A stretch of 64,000 nucleotides of DNA. Source: Ophioderma brevispina. Lineage: Eukaryota; Echinodermata; Ophiuroidea; Amphilepidida; Ophiodermatidae. The stretch covers positions 1-64,000 of the forward strand of contig JAMKCH010014162.1 of the NCBI GenBank assembly GCA_023653785.1, written 5' to 3'. The stretch's first letter is position 1. The number at the start of each line of letters is the position of its first letter. Made by a program: the position numbers and the translations under genes. The notes below the pieces were generated by a model. It made no database searches. It saw only the letters and a program-made list of their open reading frames with translations, and was not told where the DNA came from. Shown here in pieces: positions 46,644 to 60,199 of this stretch.

Positions 46644-48240
46644 TTAACTCCATTAAAACAAGCTCTAAAACATTGAAGATTTGGGTTTCATTTAAACCAC
46701 TTGTATTTATCTCATCTCATGGGCCGACTTTTTTCATTACAGAGGCTACAAGCTAAAATAGGTGGGTTGCGGTATCCAGAAATACTTGTACAGTACACCA
46801 TGGGCTATTGTAATATATGGAACTCGCATTATAAAACGGTTATGCCAGATTCAAAACAAAATTTGGAATGAGTTATGTTGTGTTTGGGCCTTCCACCAAA
46901 AAACAAAAAATACATGTTTTAATCAGGTAGAGCACTTTTACATATAGTCACAATAGAGTCTTTTCACGGAATGGTAAAGTTGTGTTGATTAAATGAACTC
47001 CTTTTGTTTGGCATCCGCAATAGAATTCAAGCTTGCGAGAGTACATACATGCACCTGGTTCCACTGAATATTTCCAGATATTTCAATATGTGCGTCTAAA
47101 TGGTTCGATGGGGGAAGGTCTAGCCAAGTTGATCTATTGATATCTTCTGCATAGACATTATGATGTATTTTTTTTTTTGGTTGCAAATTTTTTTTCCCAA
47201 ACAACTCTGGGTTTTCTGTCATTTGTGACAGGCATCTTCGCAAGCAATATTAATCTTTCTTGCTACACGTGTATCACATAAATCTCCCATTATACTCGCA
47301 GCGATTCTGTAACGCCGAGCCAGGGTGGTGGTGCTTAGGGTGGACTGTACGTGCTTAGCACCCCCCAGGAAGATCAAGAGCGGCCACAGGAGGTATTTCT
47401 TTGAGGATACTGAATCAAGATGCTGCTTGAGAAGCTAGCGTGAGGTCAAGCTCATTCCTCTGTTGTAGGTTGGTGGTGTAGCGATTGTAAGATAGGGGGC
47501 ACTCCATATGCACTGGGATGATTTGAAGCTTGCGATGAGCCTCTTTTGGTGTCAAGATGGAAGGCAGTGTAGGGTGGTCTTGACCTTCAGACCAAGATGA
47601 GAAAATTAGGGGGTGCACTTAAATCCAGTTGTGCCTTCCATAGGGTGTTTATAAAATTACATGCAAATAGACCAAAGCATTAACTTAGAATGTAAAGGTT
47701 TACTGCGAAGAACACACTAGGGCCATATATTTATAAAAAGCTCTCTTCAAAATACTAGTAAGTTCTCCAGGTAGACAAGGATGAATTTTATTTGTGTAAA
47801 TAACCATTCGATTGCTTTTTGCTAGGAAAGTGGACAGACACCTTTAAGACTTGCAAAAATCAGAAATTAAAAAAAGAAACAGCTTATTTGCATGTCTGTA
47901 TAAGTATCAATATAAGCATAATATATAAGTAATCCTATCATTACCCCTACAAGTTACAACTAACAAACAAACTGAAATCAAACAAATAAAGGACAAAAAT
48001 CAGGTATTTGTATCACTCACTAACTACTAAAAATGTTAATTGACTGGAGCTTCGTACCTGTTTGAAAACCGTTTTCTCCCTTTTCTGAAATGTTGTCATT
48101 GGGAAAAAAGGAACTTATGAGAATTTCACATAGACTTCCTTCACTTTTTACTGCGACTGCATTATTTTAAATATTTTGACCTCTTTCGAGGGATCACTTG
48201 ACTAGGGTCTTTATTAATACCTATCGATGGAATCTCTCCA
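46644..48240. other. No confident gene
   Basis: 46.77-46.95 kb may hold a decayed LINE tail (a YCNIWNSHYK-like phrase). Two minus-strand ORFs (46989-47243, 47415-47618) have balanced composition but no motif I know. Confidence 0.3.
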
Positions 48241-48250
48241 CTCCCAACAA

Positions 48251-48575
<325 letters not shown>

Positions 48576-49794
48576 AGTCGGAATCAATCCATTAGAGCAG
48601 CATAGAAAAAGCTGTTTACTGCATATAATAGATTTTTTTTATCACTTACTGCAGAAATTGAGCACAAAATAAGAAAAAATACCCCTTAAAAATCACCAGC
48701 TTCTCAGCTTCCTTGCAGTGTTTCTCAGCTGCCCTACATACCCTAGCTTTCATTGAACCAGTAAAGCAGATGGCATTTTCTATCAATTTCTAACTCTCAC
48801 TCCTGTTGGTTGAATTCTCTCCTGGCAATTTGGAAGGAATCCACTTCTCTGATTGGTTAATGTACTGACACTTGGATTCCGTGCAGAGAGAGCAGCGAGA
48901 GGAGTAACCTTGAGTAATTGTAAAAAAACTAATGAATTGATCTGCGTTGTGGAAAATTAATTGGGTTTCCTGACTTGACACTTATGAATAGACTAGAATC
49001 CATATGGTTATGATTATTTTCAGAAGTTGGTATTACGAAGTGGTGATTACACCAAATCGAAATGGACATATACAAATACTTGGTTCAGATAATTCCAAGG
49101 TCAACACATGTGTTTCTAGGGTTCGAAACCTAAATCATAAAGTGATGTCACCCCCTCTAACTTGAGACCAAACAGAACAAACAGAATAAAGAAACAAGGC
49201 TGAAGACCTTAGAGTGCTTCTTTACGTACCTTTCATGTCATTGGAATGCTCCTGGTAACCTTTTTACCTGACATAAATATTTCATTTTTTTCCAAGTGGT
49301 CTTACTCATATAATTTATGCAACTTGATTTAAGAGGCAATTCCCTCAAGAAAAGAGACTCCAGTTTGGCAAAAATGTTACAAAAATTGTTGTTTTATTGT
49401 CTTACTGAATTAAGAAATTACCACAACTTGGCAAACAGCTCAGATGACCTACAATCTTGGACAAAAGTGTTGGCACAATTTTCACCGTATGAAAAAATCC
49501 TCCTCCTCTCCACCGGAACAAAGTTGAAACCTGAAATTGTGTCACCTAACAATACTCAACAATGATTGGTGGGGAAAGGGGAGGTTTTATGGATTAGCAA
49601 AAGCTTCAAGCTTAATACCAAAAAAAGTTCAATTTTAGATCTTCAAAAATGGTCAAATTATGCAAACGTGAAAGAGCAATTTTCACAAGGTGTGCCAACT
49701 ACTTTTGTCCAAGATTGTAGTTCAATGGGGTTTATATCAAAATGTAGCATATTTAAAGTACCAACAAGCAATGTCAAAAACAAAATATACAGTT
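48576..49794. other. No gene recognised
   Basis: The ORFs at 49317-49565 and 49566-49832 are AT-driven and lack motifs. Confidence 0.4.
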
Positions 49795-50200
49795 CACCGA
49801 ATGCATGTGTCATCTGCCATCGCAGTTTGTGAATGGGGACAAAGGTCACATGAGTTCATCAAGGTCACATGAGGTCACCAATACATGGGACACCACCCAA
49901 GGCCATTGTATCCAGGTACCATGATAATTGATTAACATATGTGAGTACACCAAGCAATTTGACAATTCTTACTATTTTGGGGGACAAGACCTCTAGATGA
50001 CCTTTGACCCCACTCTTGAGAGGGGTATCCTGTGGGCCACTACCCAAGGACCATCACATGCAAGTGTCATGGAAATGTGTGCATGTATGTGGAAACAATG
50101 GGCAATTATGTTTAGGGTTAACATTTTTTCCACAGACACACAAACAGACCGACAGCTACACAGACATCTCTATGTGCCCTCTTGCTGACGACACAAAAAA
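49795..50200 (+). mobile_element. RTE-like non-LTR 3' tail with nuclear-receptor-like motifs
   Basis: TCTGCCATCGCAGTTTGTGA, then repeated AAGGTCACATGAG phrases (49843-49878), TGACCTTTGACCCC at 49998, and a CACAAACAGACCGACAGC end. This is the layout of RTE-type 3' UTRs. Same family as 13500-13850. No coding part. Confidence 0.55.
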
Positions 50201-50382
50201 TGAAAATAGATGACATGCAAGTTATTTCCTTTGGTCGTGTCATATCAGGGCGGCGCGAGGATAAAATCATAGGCAAGGCGAAACATCATAAGGGGGCAAA
50301 ACATTTCAAGATTAACTCATATAGGTTAAAAAAACCTTAATTTTTACACAATTTATTGTTTAAACCCAGTTTTTCATGAATT

Positions 50383-52445
50383 TTGAAACTCTTAGGGCCT
50401 TGCTACCCCCTGGCACTGCCCCCATGTCATACATACTTGTGAAAACAGCTGGGAAAGTAAGTGACTCCTTAAGACTGTGATTATTGCTGTAGTCAGTTGT
50501 GGTTGAGTGCTATTCATGGTATAACACGGATACATCCTCTAGTATGCAATGAGTCTTTAATGTTTACCAACCAGGGTGGTGTTCATACAAGCATTTCCTG
50601 TCTCCTCTTCTCATCATTAATTTAGCATGCTTATAATCAGTTGAAAATTAGGTCCAGAGAGTCTTCAAATCATGCTGAACCATAACATTAGCATGAATAC
50701 ATTTACAGAATACTGAAATGAGACGGATTTATCACTAAAATCAAAGGTTAATAAGGCAAAAAAAATTTGTCTCAAAGCTTGAGTGGTTTGCAACTAATGC
50801 GGTGCGCGCATTTTTGTAAAAATTCCTAATTCTTGCGCTCCCCCTACCATATGAAATTGAAATTTCTTCTGTCAAAAAACACATTATAACGATACGCCGG
50901 AGGTATCATGGGCTGACTGTTGATTTTACATTTTTTCTAATATCATTTTTCTGCTTCTCCACCTTGGTATAACATTTATTAGCCAAAATAAGTGAACAGT
51001 AAAAAAAATTTTGTACACAAAAAATAAAAAAAATTCTTTTGAAAAAAAAAAATTAAAAAGTTCAGCATAACTTTTTAAAATTTACTGCAAATTTACAAAT
51101 GTGCGCGACAGCTTTGAGACAAACCAGTTTTTTTTTGCCTAACAGTCTCATTTTATTCAGTGACATAATCTTTGGGGCATGTCCAAAGTAGGAACGAGCA
51201 ATTGTTGCCAACTTGAAGCTTAACAATGACATAGCATTTTTGGATAAATCACTCTCCATTAAACGAGTGACCCAGTTTATATTTGTTCTTTATTACAGCT
51301 GCTCATTATAATCTTATTTCACTACGTTACCGTTTACAGGGGTGTGAAAGGCAATGTAAAAAAGAGGAAAAATAAGGAAACCGGAAAAAAGGAGTAAATG
51401 CCAGAAACAGACGAAAATTAAAGTTAAAAAATTTTGGTAAACATACAAAATTAAAAAAAAAAAAAGGAATATATCCTTAAAAGAAGAAATTTCCACCACC
51501 CGTTTTCTATCAAGTTTCACTGGATCACCCATATCCACTGATGCATCGTGTTGTAGACTGTTATTGTTATAATATCTTCATTTTCATAATAATATAGAGA
51601 ACATCGCTCAATCACAGTGAAGCTTCACCAGTTCCATTCATATTTTGATTTTCTTTAGCAGTCACTACTTTTGAGCTTAATGTTAATATTGCACCTCTAT
51701 CGTGGGAACAGTGATCAGTAGACCAGTAAAATTTTGCTGAAATGACATCCTCTAGTCAACATGGTTGATTTGCAGTGCATTGTCCAGGTTAAATTGCAAA
51801 TCCACAGTACTCATACTCAGAACAAATACATCCCAACACCACCTCCACCCCATAAAATAAGACAACCAGTATTACCATATTAAAATATAAAAAATTACAG
51901 TGTTGTATTTTATTTATTTATTTTTTTTTTTAATCTTTGCTATTAGGCAGGGTAGCCCCTTCATGCTCATGCCACTGGTTTCCAAGGAGGCCCTGCAGTT
52001 ACAATATACAGATAAAATACAACTGAAAGATGATGCACCTACATGTATATTACCAATGAAAATTAAACAATGTGATGTGATCTGGGTAAACCCGTCAGCA
52101 TGTCGCACATCCGCAGTGTTGAAAACTAGAAAATACCTTAAAATCTGTTATGTTTTTACTTTATTTTTTGTCAGATTGTAATAAGGCATAACTTTGATAT
52201 GTGTATCATGAAGAAAGAAGTCAAAATTATGGAAACTTATATTTCAAACTTTGGGCCATGATCGTCCAAAACTACCTCAAATAGTCATTTTGCAATCCAT
52301 GTGGCGGGTTTCCCCAGAATCGCCATCCCACATATATATATAAACAATGAAAATCAACAGTTTTACAAAAACAAGAGGTGTTTGAATTGGCCAAGACTCG
52401 TGTTGTTAAAATTACATCTACCTCTTCTTCAGGAGAAAAAGTGAG
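50383..52445 (+). repeat. Direct duplication, unit A
   Basis: Runs from GGGCCTTGCTACCCCCTGGC to GTTTGAATTGGCCAAGACTC. It aligns to 52549-54730 almost throughout. The last ~60 bp match the 3' end of the antisense LINE that continues after unit B, so unit A stops inside that LINE. Confidence 0.85.
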
Positions 52446-52548
52446 GAAAGAGGAAGAAAAAAAAAAACAAAAAAGGGAAGGGGAGAGAGGAAAAAAAGGG
52501 GAAAAAGGAGCAAAAAGGGAAAGAGAATGGTAAAAAGGCTTCGTGTGC
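52446..52548. repeat. Purine-rich junction between duplicated units
   Basis: Nearly all A and G on the plus strand. Similar purine blocks occur in unit B at about 52980-53060 and 53275-53360, where unit A has ordinary sequence. Confidence 0.7.
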
Positions 52549-54730
52549 CTGATATTTTTGAACGGTTAGGCCCTTGCTACCCCTGGCACTGCCCCCATGT
52601 CATACATACTTGTGAAAACAGCTGGGAAAGGTAGGCGACTCATTTAAGACCTGGGATTATTGCTGTACTAGTCAGTGGGGTTGACGTGCTATTCATGGTA
52701 ATAACCACGGATTACATCCTCTAGTATGTAATGAGGGTTTTAATGTTTACCAACCAGGGTGGTTGTTCATACAAGTATTATCCTGTCGCCTTCTTCTTCA
52801 TTATTTAATTAGCAGTTATAATCAGTTGGAAAAATTGGGTCCAAAGTGTATTCAAATCACTGACACCAGAAACATTAGCGGAATACATTTCAGAATACTG
52901 AAAATGATAGCGGATTATCACTAAAATCAAATGGTTAATAAGGCAAAAACACCAAAAAAAAATAGTTTGTCTCAAAGGTGATGAGGGGGGGGAAAAAGAG
53001 AAGGAGGGGAGGAAGAAAATTTGGGGAAACACAGGAATAAGTGAGAGGAAGATAAAAAATAAATATGAAATTGAAAGGTGTTAGTATCTATTACAAAAAC
53101 AAATGAGACGATACGACGGACACACGGGTATCATGGGCTGACTGTTGATTACATTTTTTCTAATATTCATTTTTCTTCCTTTCACCTTGGATACCATTTA
53201 TTAGCCAAAATAAGTGAGACAGAAAAAAATTATTTTGAATTTTGGGTTTTTGTTCCACAATTTTTTTTTTGAAAAAAAAAACAAATGAAAGAAGGGAAGA
53301 AGAAATGGGGGAAATGGAAGGAAAAAGGGAAATAAGCCGGGAAACTGAGAAGCCAGCTGGGACGGGAAACAACAAAAGGGGGGTTGAATACAAAAAAAAG
53401 TAAATTGTATCAGGGCGGTGACATAATTTTGGCATGTCCAAAGTTAGGAGGGACGAGGGCAAGTGTTTGGTGCCAACTTGAAGCTAAAATGAAGAGCATT
53501 TTTTGAGGTATATCACTCCCATAAACCCCTAGTGACAAAGCGTTTTACTTTCTGTACAGCGGATAAGTAGAAGAGTTATTTAATACTGTACCAGGCCGGG
53601 TGTGAAGGCAATGGTCTCCAAAAAAAAAGAGGAAAAAAAAAATGGAAAAAATATTGGAAACAGGAAAAAAAAGGAGTAAAAATGGGGCCGAAACAGACTG
53701 AAAATTAAAGTTAAAAAATTTTGGCAATAAATTTCAAAAATTAAAAAAAAAAAAAAAAAGAAATCCTCTTAAAAAAGAAATTTAACACCCCTGTGTTTAT
53801 ATCAGTTATATTGGATCACCCATATTCCACTGATGCATCGTCGTGTGACTGTAGTGTGATAATATCTCATTTTCATTAATATATAGAGAATACATCGCTC
53901 AATCACAGTGACGGCTTCACCAGTTCCTTATTCATATTTTGAATTTTCTTAGCAGTCACTACTTTGAGCTTAATGTTAAGATGCCAACATATCGTTGAAC
54001 AAAGTGATCAGTAGACCAGTAAAATTTGAGGATAAGAACATCCTCTTTAGTCAACAGGGTGGATTTCAGTAGCATGGTCAGTTATGGAAATTGCAAAATC
54101 CCAACAGTACTACATCAAAACAAATACATACCCAAACCAAATCCACCCCCGATAAAAGAGACAACCAAGTATTAACATATTAAAAATATAAAAAAATTAC
54201 CGTGTTTATTTTATGTATTTATTTTTTTTTATTTTAATCTTTCTTTAGGCAGCAGGTAGCCCCTTCATGCTAATGCACTGGTTTCCATGGATCGGCCCTG
54301 CAGTGCAATATACCAGATATAAAATACAACGAAAGATGAATGGACATAAATGTTTATATTAACAAGAGAATATAAACATATGTGATGTGATCGGGAAAAC
54401 CCGTCGCATGTCGCACCGACAGTTTTTTTGGAAAAAAAATAAAGGAAAATACCTTAAAACCCTCTGTTATGTTTTACTTTATTTTTGTCAGATGGTATAA
54501 GGCAAACTTTGATATGTGTATCCTTAGATAGGAAAGAATAAAAAGTTATGGAAAATTTAATTTCAAACTTTTGCATGTTAGTCAAAACTCCAAAATATTT
54601 AAATTTTTGCACCATGTGGCGGGTTTCCCAGAGCATCACATAGATATATAAACAATGAAAATCAGACAGGATTTACCAAAACAAGAGGTTTGAATTGGCC
54701 AGAATCATGTTGTTAAATACATCAACATCT
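52549..54730 (+). repeat. Direct duplication, unit B (indel-rich)
   Basis: Follows unit A in order but with one-base gains and losses every few tens of bases, expanded A/T runs and purine-rich replacements. The error style resembles uncorrected long-read consensus rather than ordinary divergence. No gene lies in either unit. Confidence 0.8.
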
Positions 54731-56095
54731 GCAGGAAGGCCATTCCAATTTTGGTGCAACGTGATATGGGAAAGTCCTTTTTCCTGCTGGTTAAGGTTCC
54801 AGATAGGGTTTGTTCAGATAGAGCCACAGTTTGTTTGACTCCTAGTACATTTGAGGGAACAGCATAAATACAAATCTTGAGATAAAGGTATACCCTAGGG
54901 GCCATACCTTTTTAAACATTTAAATATTTAAGTAACATTGGTTTTTTTACAAACACACACCTGTCATTTCGTTTGTTCATTTCAGGCACCCATTTCATGT
55001 CATTAATTGGGTGTGCGGGATATCTGTGATAGATAATACTTGACGATAACCTGTTATGCAAAAGAATTTGGAGTAGTGACTTTTTTAAAAGCTCATTTAG
55101 AACCAGTGTGTCCCAACACAGAACTGGACTGCAGATAGTCAAAGTTGGGCATGACTAAAGCAGTTGCAAGCATGATTATAGGGTGTCTTTTGGAATGAAC
55201 TGTTTTACACGTCTTATTATACCACAACGCTTAGGAAATACAAGACAACATTTCCTTAATATGCTCTGACCAAGACATGATAGAATCAAAATTTAAAAAC
55301 CTAAAATTCTTAATCAACACGAATCAAGGGTGTCATTTATTACAATTATTTACAATTTTGAAATTTCTAACACCATTTATGCTGAGTACCAAAACCATGA
55401 ACTTGGTTTTCTTGATATTCAACAGTATTAAGGGTTGTTTTATGGTAAAAAACCCAATCGCCACATGTTATTAATGTTACATTGGAGATCTGATTGGAGA
55501 CTAAGGTTTCATTTGCCAGTACAAAGAGAGGGGGGTATCAATCAGACATACATAAACCCACATTTACAATTAAACCTATTAGGTACTTAAACTATTACAA
55601 AGATGAGAAAAGAAGGGGACCAAGTATGGAGCCTTGTGGAATACCATATTGATCTTTTTAAAAGTCAGAAAGGGTTTTTTTTTTTTTTTTAATTTTTTAG
55701 TTTTAAAATCTTAAGAATTATTTATGTCATGCACCTCTAAAAACATACATTTTTAAACCATTTGATACAATTTTTTAATTAAGAGAGAATTGGTTTTACA
55801 CAGTCAAAGGCTTCTTCAGGTCAAGAAAAATTGCCCCTGTGGCACAACCATTATTCATATTGTTTAAAATATAATCTTCACATTAGAAGAGTAGGTGATG
55901 TGGAATGTTTGTGCGGAAACCGATTGGTTTTATCAGAAAGAATACCTGTGGTTGTGAAGATAAGAGATAATGGGTTGTGTACAGCCCTTTACAAGAATCT
56001 TAGAGATAGAGGCAATACTGATATAGGCGGTAGTTCCAAATTAATTGGTCACCGTCTTAAATATTGGGGATTAAAATTAAAAAATTACCTTGGAC
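54690..56095 (-). mobile_element. CR1/L2-like LINE, antisense, RT to 3' end
   Basis: On the minus strand, starting near 56090, it reads IPNI-DGDQLIWNYR, then an ISIASISKILVKGC block. ILSDKTNRF-HKHST follows near 55930. IFLDLKK then AFDCV (one-base frameshift) lies near 55825-55855. YGIPQGSILGP lies near 55620-55655. The thumb and tail follow: DSILSWSEHIKEML near 55270, RYPAHPIND near 55000, KQTVAL-near 54830 and MAFLQMLMY near 54730. Several stops, frameshifts and a T run break it. The FADD box is not clear. The 5' half is missing. Plus-strand ORFs inside are shadows. Confidence 0.75.
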
Positions 56096-56563
56096 AGGAT
56101 CGAGATACGCACACTTCATGTAAGCGCAACAAGCTCAGCGGAGGTTAAGCGCACTCTTCGCCCAATAACGCATCACGAACGAGGTTGCTATTCCTTCTGG
56201 CTCACACAGTCCACGCTCACGTGTGTTTGATTCTGTCCAACAATATTAAAGACGTGGTAAATGATAACAAAGCGGATTCAACATTACTAGAAGTTGTAGA
56301 TGAATAACGGTACATGATCCAATTTTTATATATTTTCAAATTGCATAGGCATCTGCAATAAAAAAATACCCGATTCTAAAAAGTTTGAGCTTAACACCAT
56401 GGGCATACCTGCATATCTAGCATCATCTAAGCAAATTTGATAGGTCATTTTGGAAGGTAAGAGCATGTAATGAGCAAAATCAGAGATACTTGAGAATGGC
56501 GGTATGATTTACACAGAGATATAGAAGCACTATTTGATTGGTTGCCCAGAGAGCCATACTTCG
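56096..56563. other. Spacer
   Basis: Nothing recognised between the antisense LINE and the next foldback. Confidence 0.4.
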
Positions 56564-56728
56564 TCCGGCCTGATCTAAGGAGTGATGTCATAGCTGTCTC
56601 TCAGCTATGGTGTCATGCGTATCGCGAACTCTACTTTGTACTCTCGCGATTACAGCTGCGGCCTACTGCGATTTGCACGTTGAAGAACTGCGTGAAAGCT
56701 CTGACGTCACTCCTTAGTTCAGGACGGA
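56564..56728. mobile_element. Foldback element with TGACGTCA
   Basis: GGCCTGATCTAAGGAGTGAT pairs with the complement of CACTCCTTAGTTCAGGACGG over ~30 bp. TGACGTCA, a perfect CRE palindrome, sits at 56702-56709; the left arm has TGATGTCA. Confidence 0.65.
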
Positions 56729-59700
56729 GACGTCTATCTCATGTTTTGTACTGTAGATGAGCCAAACATACATATTGTATCATAGGTGGCAGTGTCAAGG
56801 GGTGTAATTGTGCCATCATTTTGGATATTATAGTAGATTTCATAATTACAGTGATACTCCGTGCATATTCTGACGGGTATGAGATTGATATGGGGTTCAA
56901 TCCCCGGTCATGCCGATACTAGGCCTTTGGTGCCATTACAAAACATATGTGGACCATGGTACAAAGTTCCTGTACAGAATCGGCTTACTGGAACTGAGTT
57001 GCACTTATACAAATTCTGTTAATGCTTGACAGACGTATGTGTCAAGGATGTCCAAATCCGTTTTGCGTAATCTCTTAATACAAGTTGGTCTAGCTTTTTT
57101 GATGACGGCAATAAAACTTAGTTGTGTTATTGTGCATCGATATAAGACTACATTATTTCTCCATGCTGTGATACGAATGTATTTTTTTGGGCAGGTGTTC
57201 AAGGTTCAAATAACAACTTTAATGAAATAAATGCTGGTGTTTTCATTCTTATACTTGAATTAGAACATCCATCGATCTCAGCTGTTAAATCTGTATTTAG
57301 GTCACGATTTATTAAAAGCTACATTACTATTATATTGTAATGATACACACTTTTTTACCCTGTGGCCGTTAAATAATTCCTCTTACCGCTCATGGTGAAT
57401 GGAACAGACCTAAAACTTTTAATGAGGTCTCACTTATTTTGAAATCTACTATAGAAGCAAAAAATAGCCCATAGAAACAGGTTGTGTGGTACCCAATAGA
57501 GCTACAATTAAACCAAGAGGGCACACGGCTTGTGTTATTGAATAGGCCAGCAATGTACCCGATTTCTCTCACACCCTGCGCCATCCTTCTTTGTTTCGCA
57601 ACCAACCGCGCGTCGTCGCTGTTACTGCACAGTGCACGCACCTACCAATCTGTGCGTCACACTTTATGTTATTAGTGTTGCATTTCCCCAGTGTTCTATG
57701 TCTGATCGGCCGATTTTTCTGCATAATTATGCGAAACTAATCACTGGAGAAACCAGGGCCTCTAAAAAGCATTCCTGCATTCCTAATGCACAAAATCTCC
57801 CGATGACCCCTGTTAATTTTGCTTAGAGATTTGGAGTCCGAGTGATAGCATGTGCATCGTTGTTATTGTTGTTTTCACTCGCTAAGTGTGATGAACGTCA
57901 AATACGCTTATCTCATAAATATGCAAGGACTTTCCAAATACAACGATAAGTAAACCAAATAGGGGGTGCCGCTAACCTATGATATGAAGTGCGTATGCTC
58001 ATTAAATACTTTTGGGCATCCTTGATTTTGGTTACCCATTTGTGGAGATCCGCTGTCATCTTATATAAGTCGTTGGTCAACCTTACACAAAGCTAGGGGA
58101 CCTTTTTCATACCATGTAAATGGAACATTTCAGGTTTAAATATTTACTGCGGTTATAGGACAACAATTTTTCTTCTTCTGATACAAATATGCTCAATTTT
58201 TTTATCCAGGTATAATCCCTGTCAATTGGGTCATCCTCCTTAAAAAATAGCAGGCATGATTTCTTGCTTGTTTTAATGTCATTCTGTTATTAATTCTTGA
58301 ATCGCTAACTTTTCACTTAAGTAATCAGATTTGAGTTTTCATAATCTATTTCACAAACATTTATATATCATACAAGAGTGTAATGTACCACAAGCAAAAG
58401 TGATTGGCCCAAAATAGTATGGTGTGCTGCTTAAAATGTTGAAATTAATAATATCCTGGAAATAAAACCTCGCATTAAGTTAACCCAACCCTTTTGCCCA
58501 ACCCCCACCCATTCACACACCATTTGGTGATCTTCATCATCCAACCAATCAAATTGAAAATTAATCGCAGACCATCCTTAATTTATCCATCTCCATATGA
58601 AATATCTAATTTTATAACTGAAATACCTCAAATTAGTTTACAATTTTAAGGTACATTACTGTTAACCCCCTAGTCATAGGCAGAATTCAACTCTGAATGT
58701 TTGCATCTGAATAATGTGAATCGGGCAAGTTGCACAGTGCTGCATATACAGCCCTAGCAATCACATCTGCCTTAATGTCAGATGCAATCCAAGTTAAATT
58801 TAACTCAATATACTCGTTCCAACTCCAGGATAAGTAGCGACGCTGCGTAGACATTGTACCGACTTTCAGCGCCCGTGTAGTCAAAGCACAAGTGTGCTGC
58901 AACTGAAAGGCTGCACATGGTATATGCGCGTGTTGTCACTATCATACTTCAGACAGGACAAGGTATTATTGCCATCCTTTGTGCATCTATGGAGAACAGG
59001 TAGGTACCACATTCTGACATCACAGCCATATAGACAAGATATGCTGTGCTGCATGGCCCTTCAAGCACAGTGTGCATCTGGCCTTAGGTCAGATGCATCC
59101 TTCCAAGTTAATTTTGAACCGCTGACTATTGGCCACCTTTATGTTGCATCTATCGTCAGAACAGTGGGTACCAGTGTTAGACAATCTTTTTTCAAGAGCT
59201 TGACAAGTCGTGTTTGACATGAGCGATGACATCAAATCTGTCAGACTATAGTAGCTGTCACAAAAGCGGCCCTCGCTTCTTAAAATGGGGCGTATCATGC
59301 ATAAACACAGAACGTACAGGTCGGATTGGCTTTTTGAATCAGTCCCATAGCATAACAACAGCTGTTAATCTGATTGCGATTGCGCATTCGTATTCTTAGG
59401 TAGCGGTTTTTTTTGTTGCTCTGCATAAAGAGTAAATAGGCCCCGCTCATATTGCCCTCCTTAGCTGATCATCGCGTATACTCAGTCAAGAGGGGGCCAT
59501 TCTTTTGTGACAGGGAACTATAGAATGCACTTGTACTGCCCTGCCCTGTAATTAATCAAGATGCACACCAAGTCAATGCAAGTTCTGAGTTTAAACCTGG
59601 ATCTGACTTAGAGTTCCCATCAGAAAGTACAACGCTGTCAAATTATTCATGAGATTATACCTTTTGGTCATAAGTCTGAACAAATTTCTGGCTATGGGCA

Positions 59701-60199
59701 TGTAAACCTGGAAGTGTGTGATGAGCGCTTGACAACAGGAATCCAACACAATTCAACAGATGCATCGTGCCATTTGTTTTCAGAAATATAATGGCGCATT
59801 ATAAGTAAAAGTAAAAACTAAGAACCTGACACGTTGTTCAGGCTTGAGGTGGCATATAGCTTTCTGTCTGTTTTGAATTAAAAATTGGTTCAAATACACA
59901 CAAGACCAGAGTGTTATTCCAGTGGAAAAACAGCCCTTTGCAATATACTTCAATAACAATATTAAAAATACCGCTTGTGTCGCCTGCTGTCCCGGTTAGT
60001 GAATGATAGGCTAACATGACCTTTTACTTGGACCAACAAACAAATGAGGTTTTGCATGCAATCTCCATACCCAAAACGACGTCTCTTAATTTTCTCTGAT
60101 TTTTAGTTCTTTTCTTTTGCTCCAAAATCATATTTTTTCTACTCATCCAATCCATCTTTGATCATATTAGCATTTACTGTCCAGAGAATAACCATCGGA
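56729..60199. other. Long gene-free stretch
   Basis: A diverged ~75-bp direct repeat (58733-58805 and 59040-59117, around ATCTG-CTTA-GTCAGATGCA) is the only structure noticed. ORFs at 57.0-57.8 and 58.7-59.4 kb show no motif. Confidence 0.35.

Noticed and set aside
46989..47618. Possible minus-strand gene from two adjacent ORFs
   Set aside because: Different frames, no motif, no splice signals convincing enough to join them.
55831..56148. 105-codon plus-strand ORF
   Set aside because: Shadow of the antisense LINE reverse transcriptase.
56860..56912. tRNA gene suggested by GGGGTTCAATCCCCGG
   Set aside because: No matching A box, D-arm or acceptor partner upstream; at most a SINE scrap.
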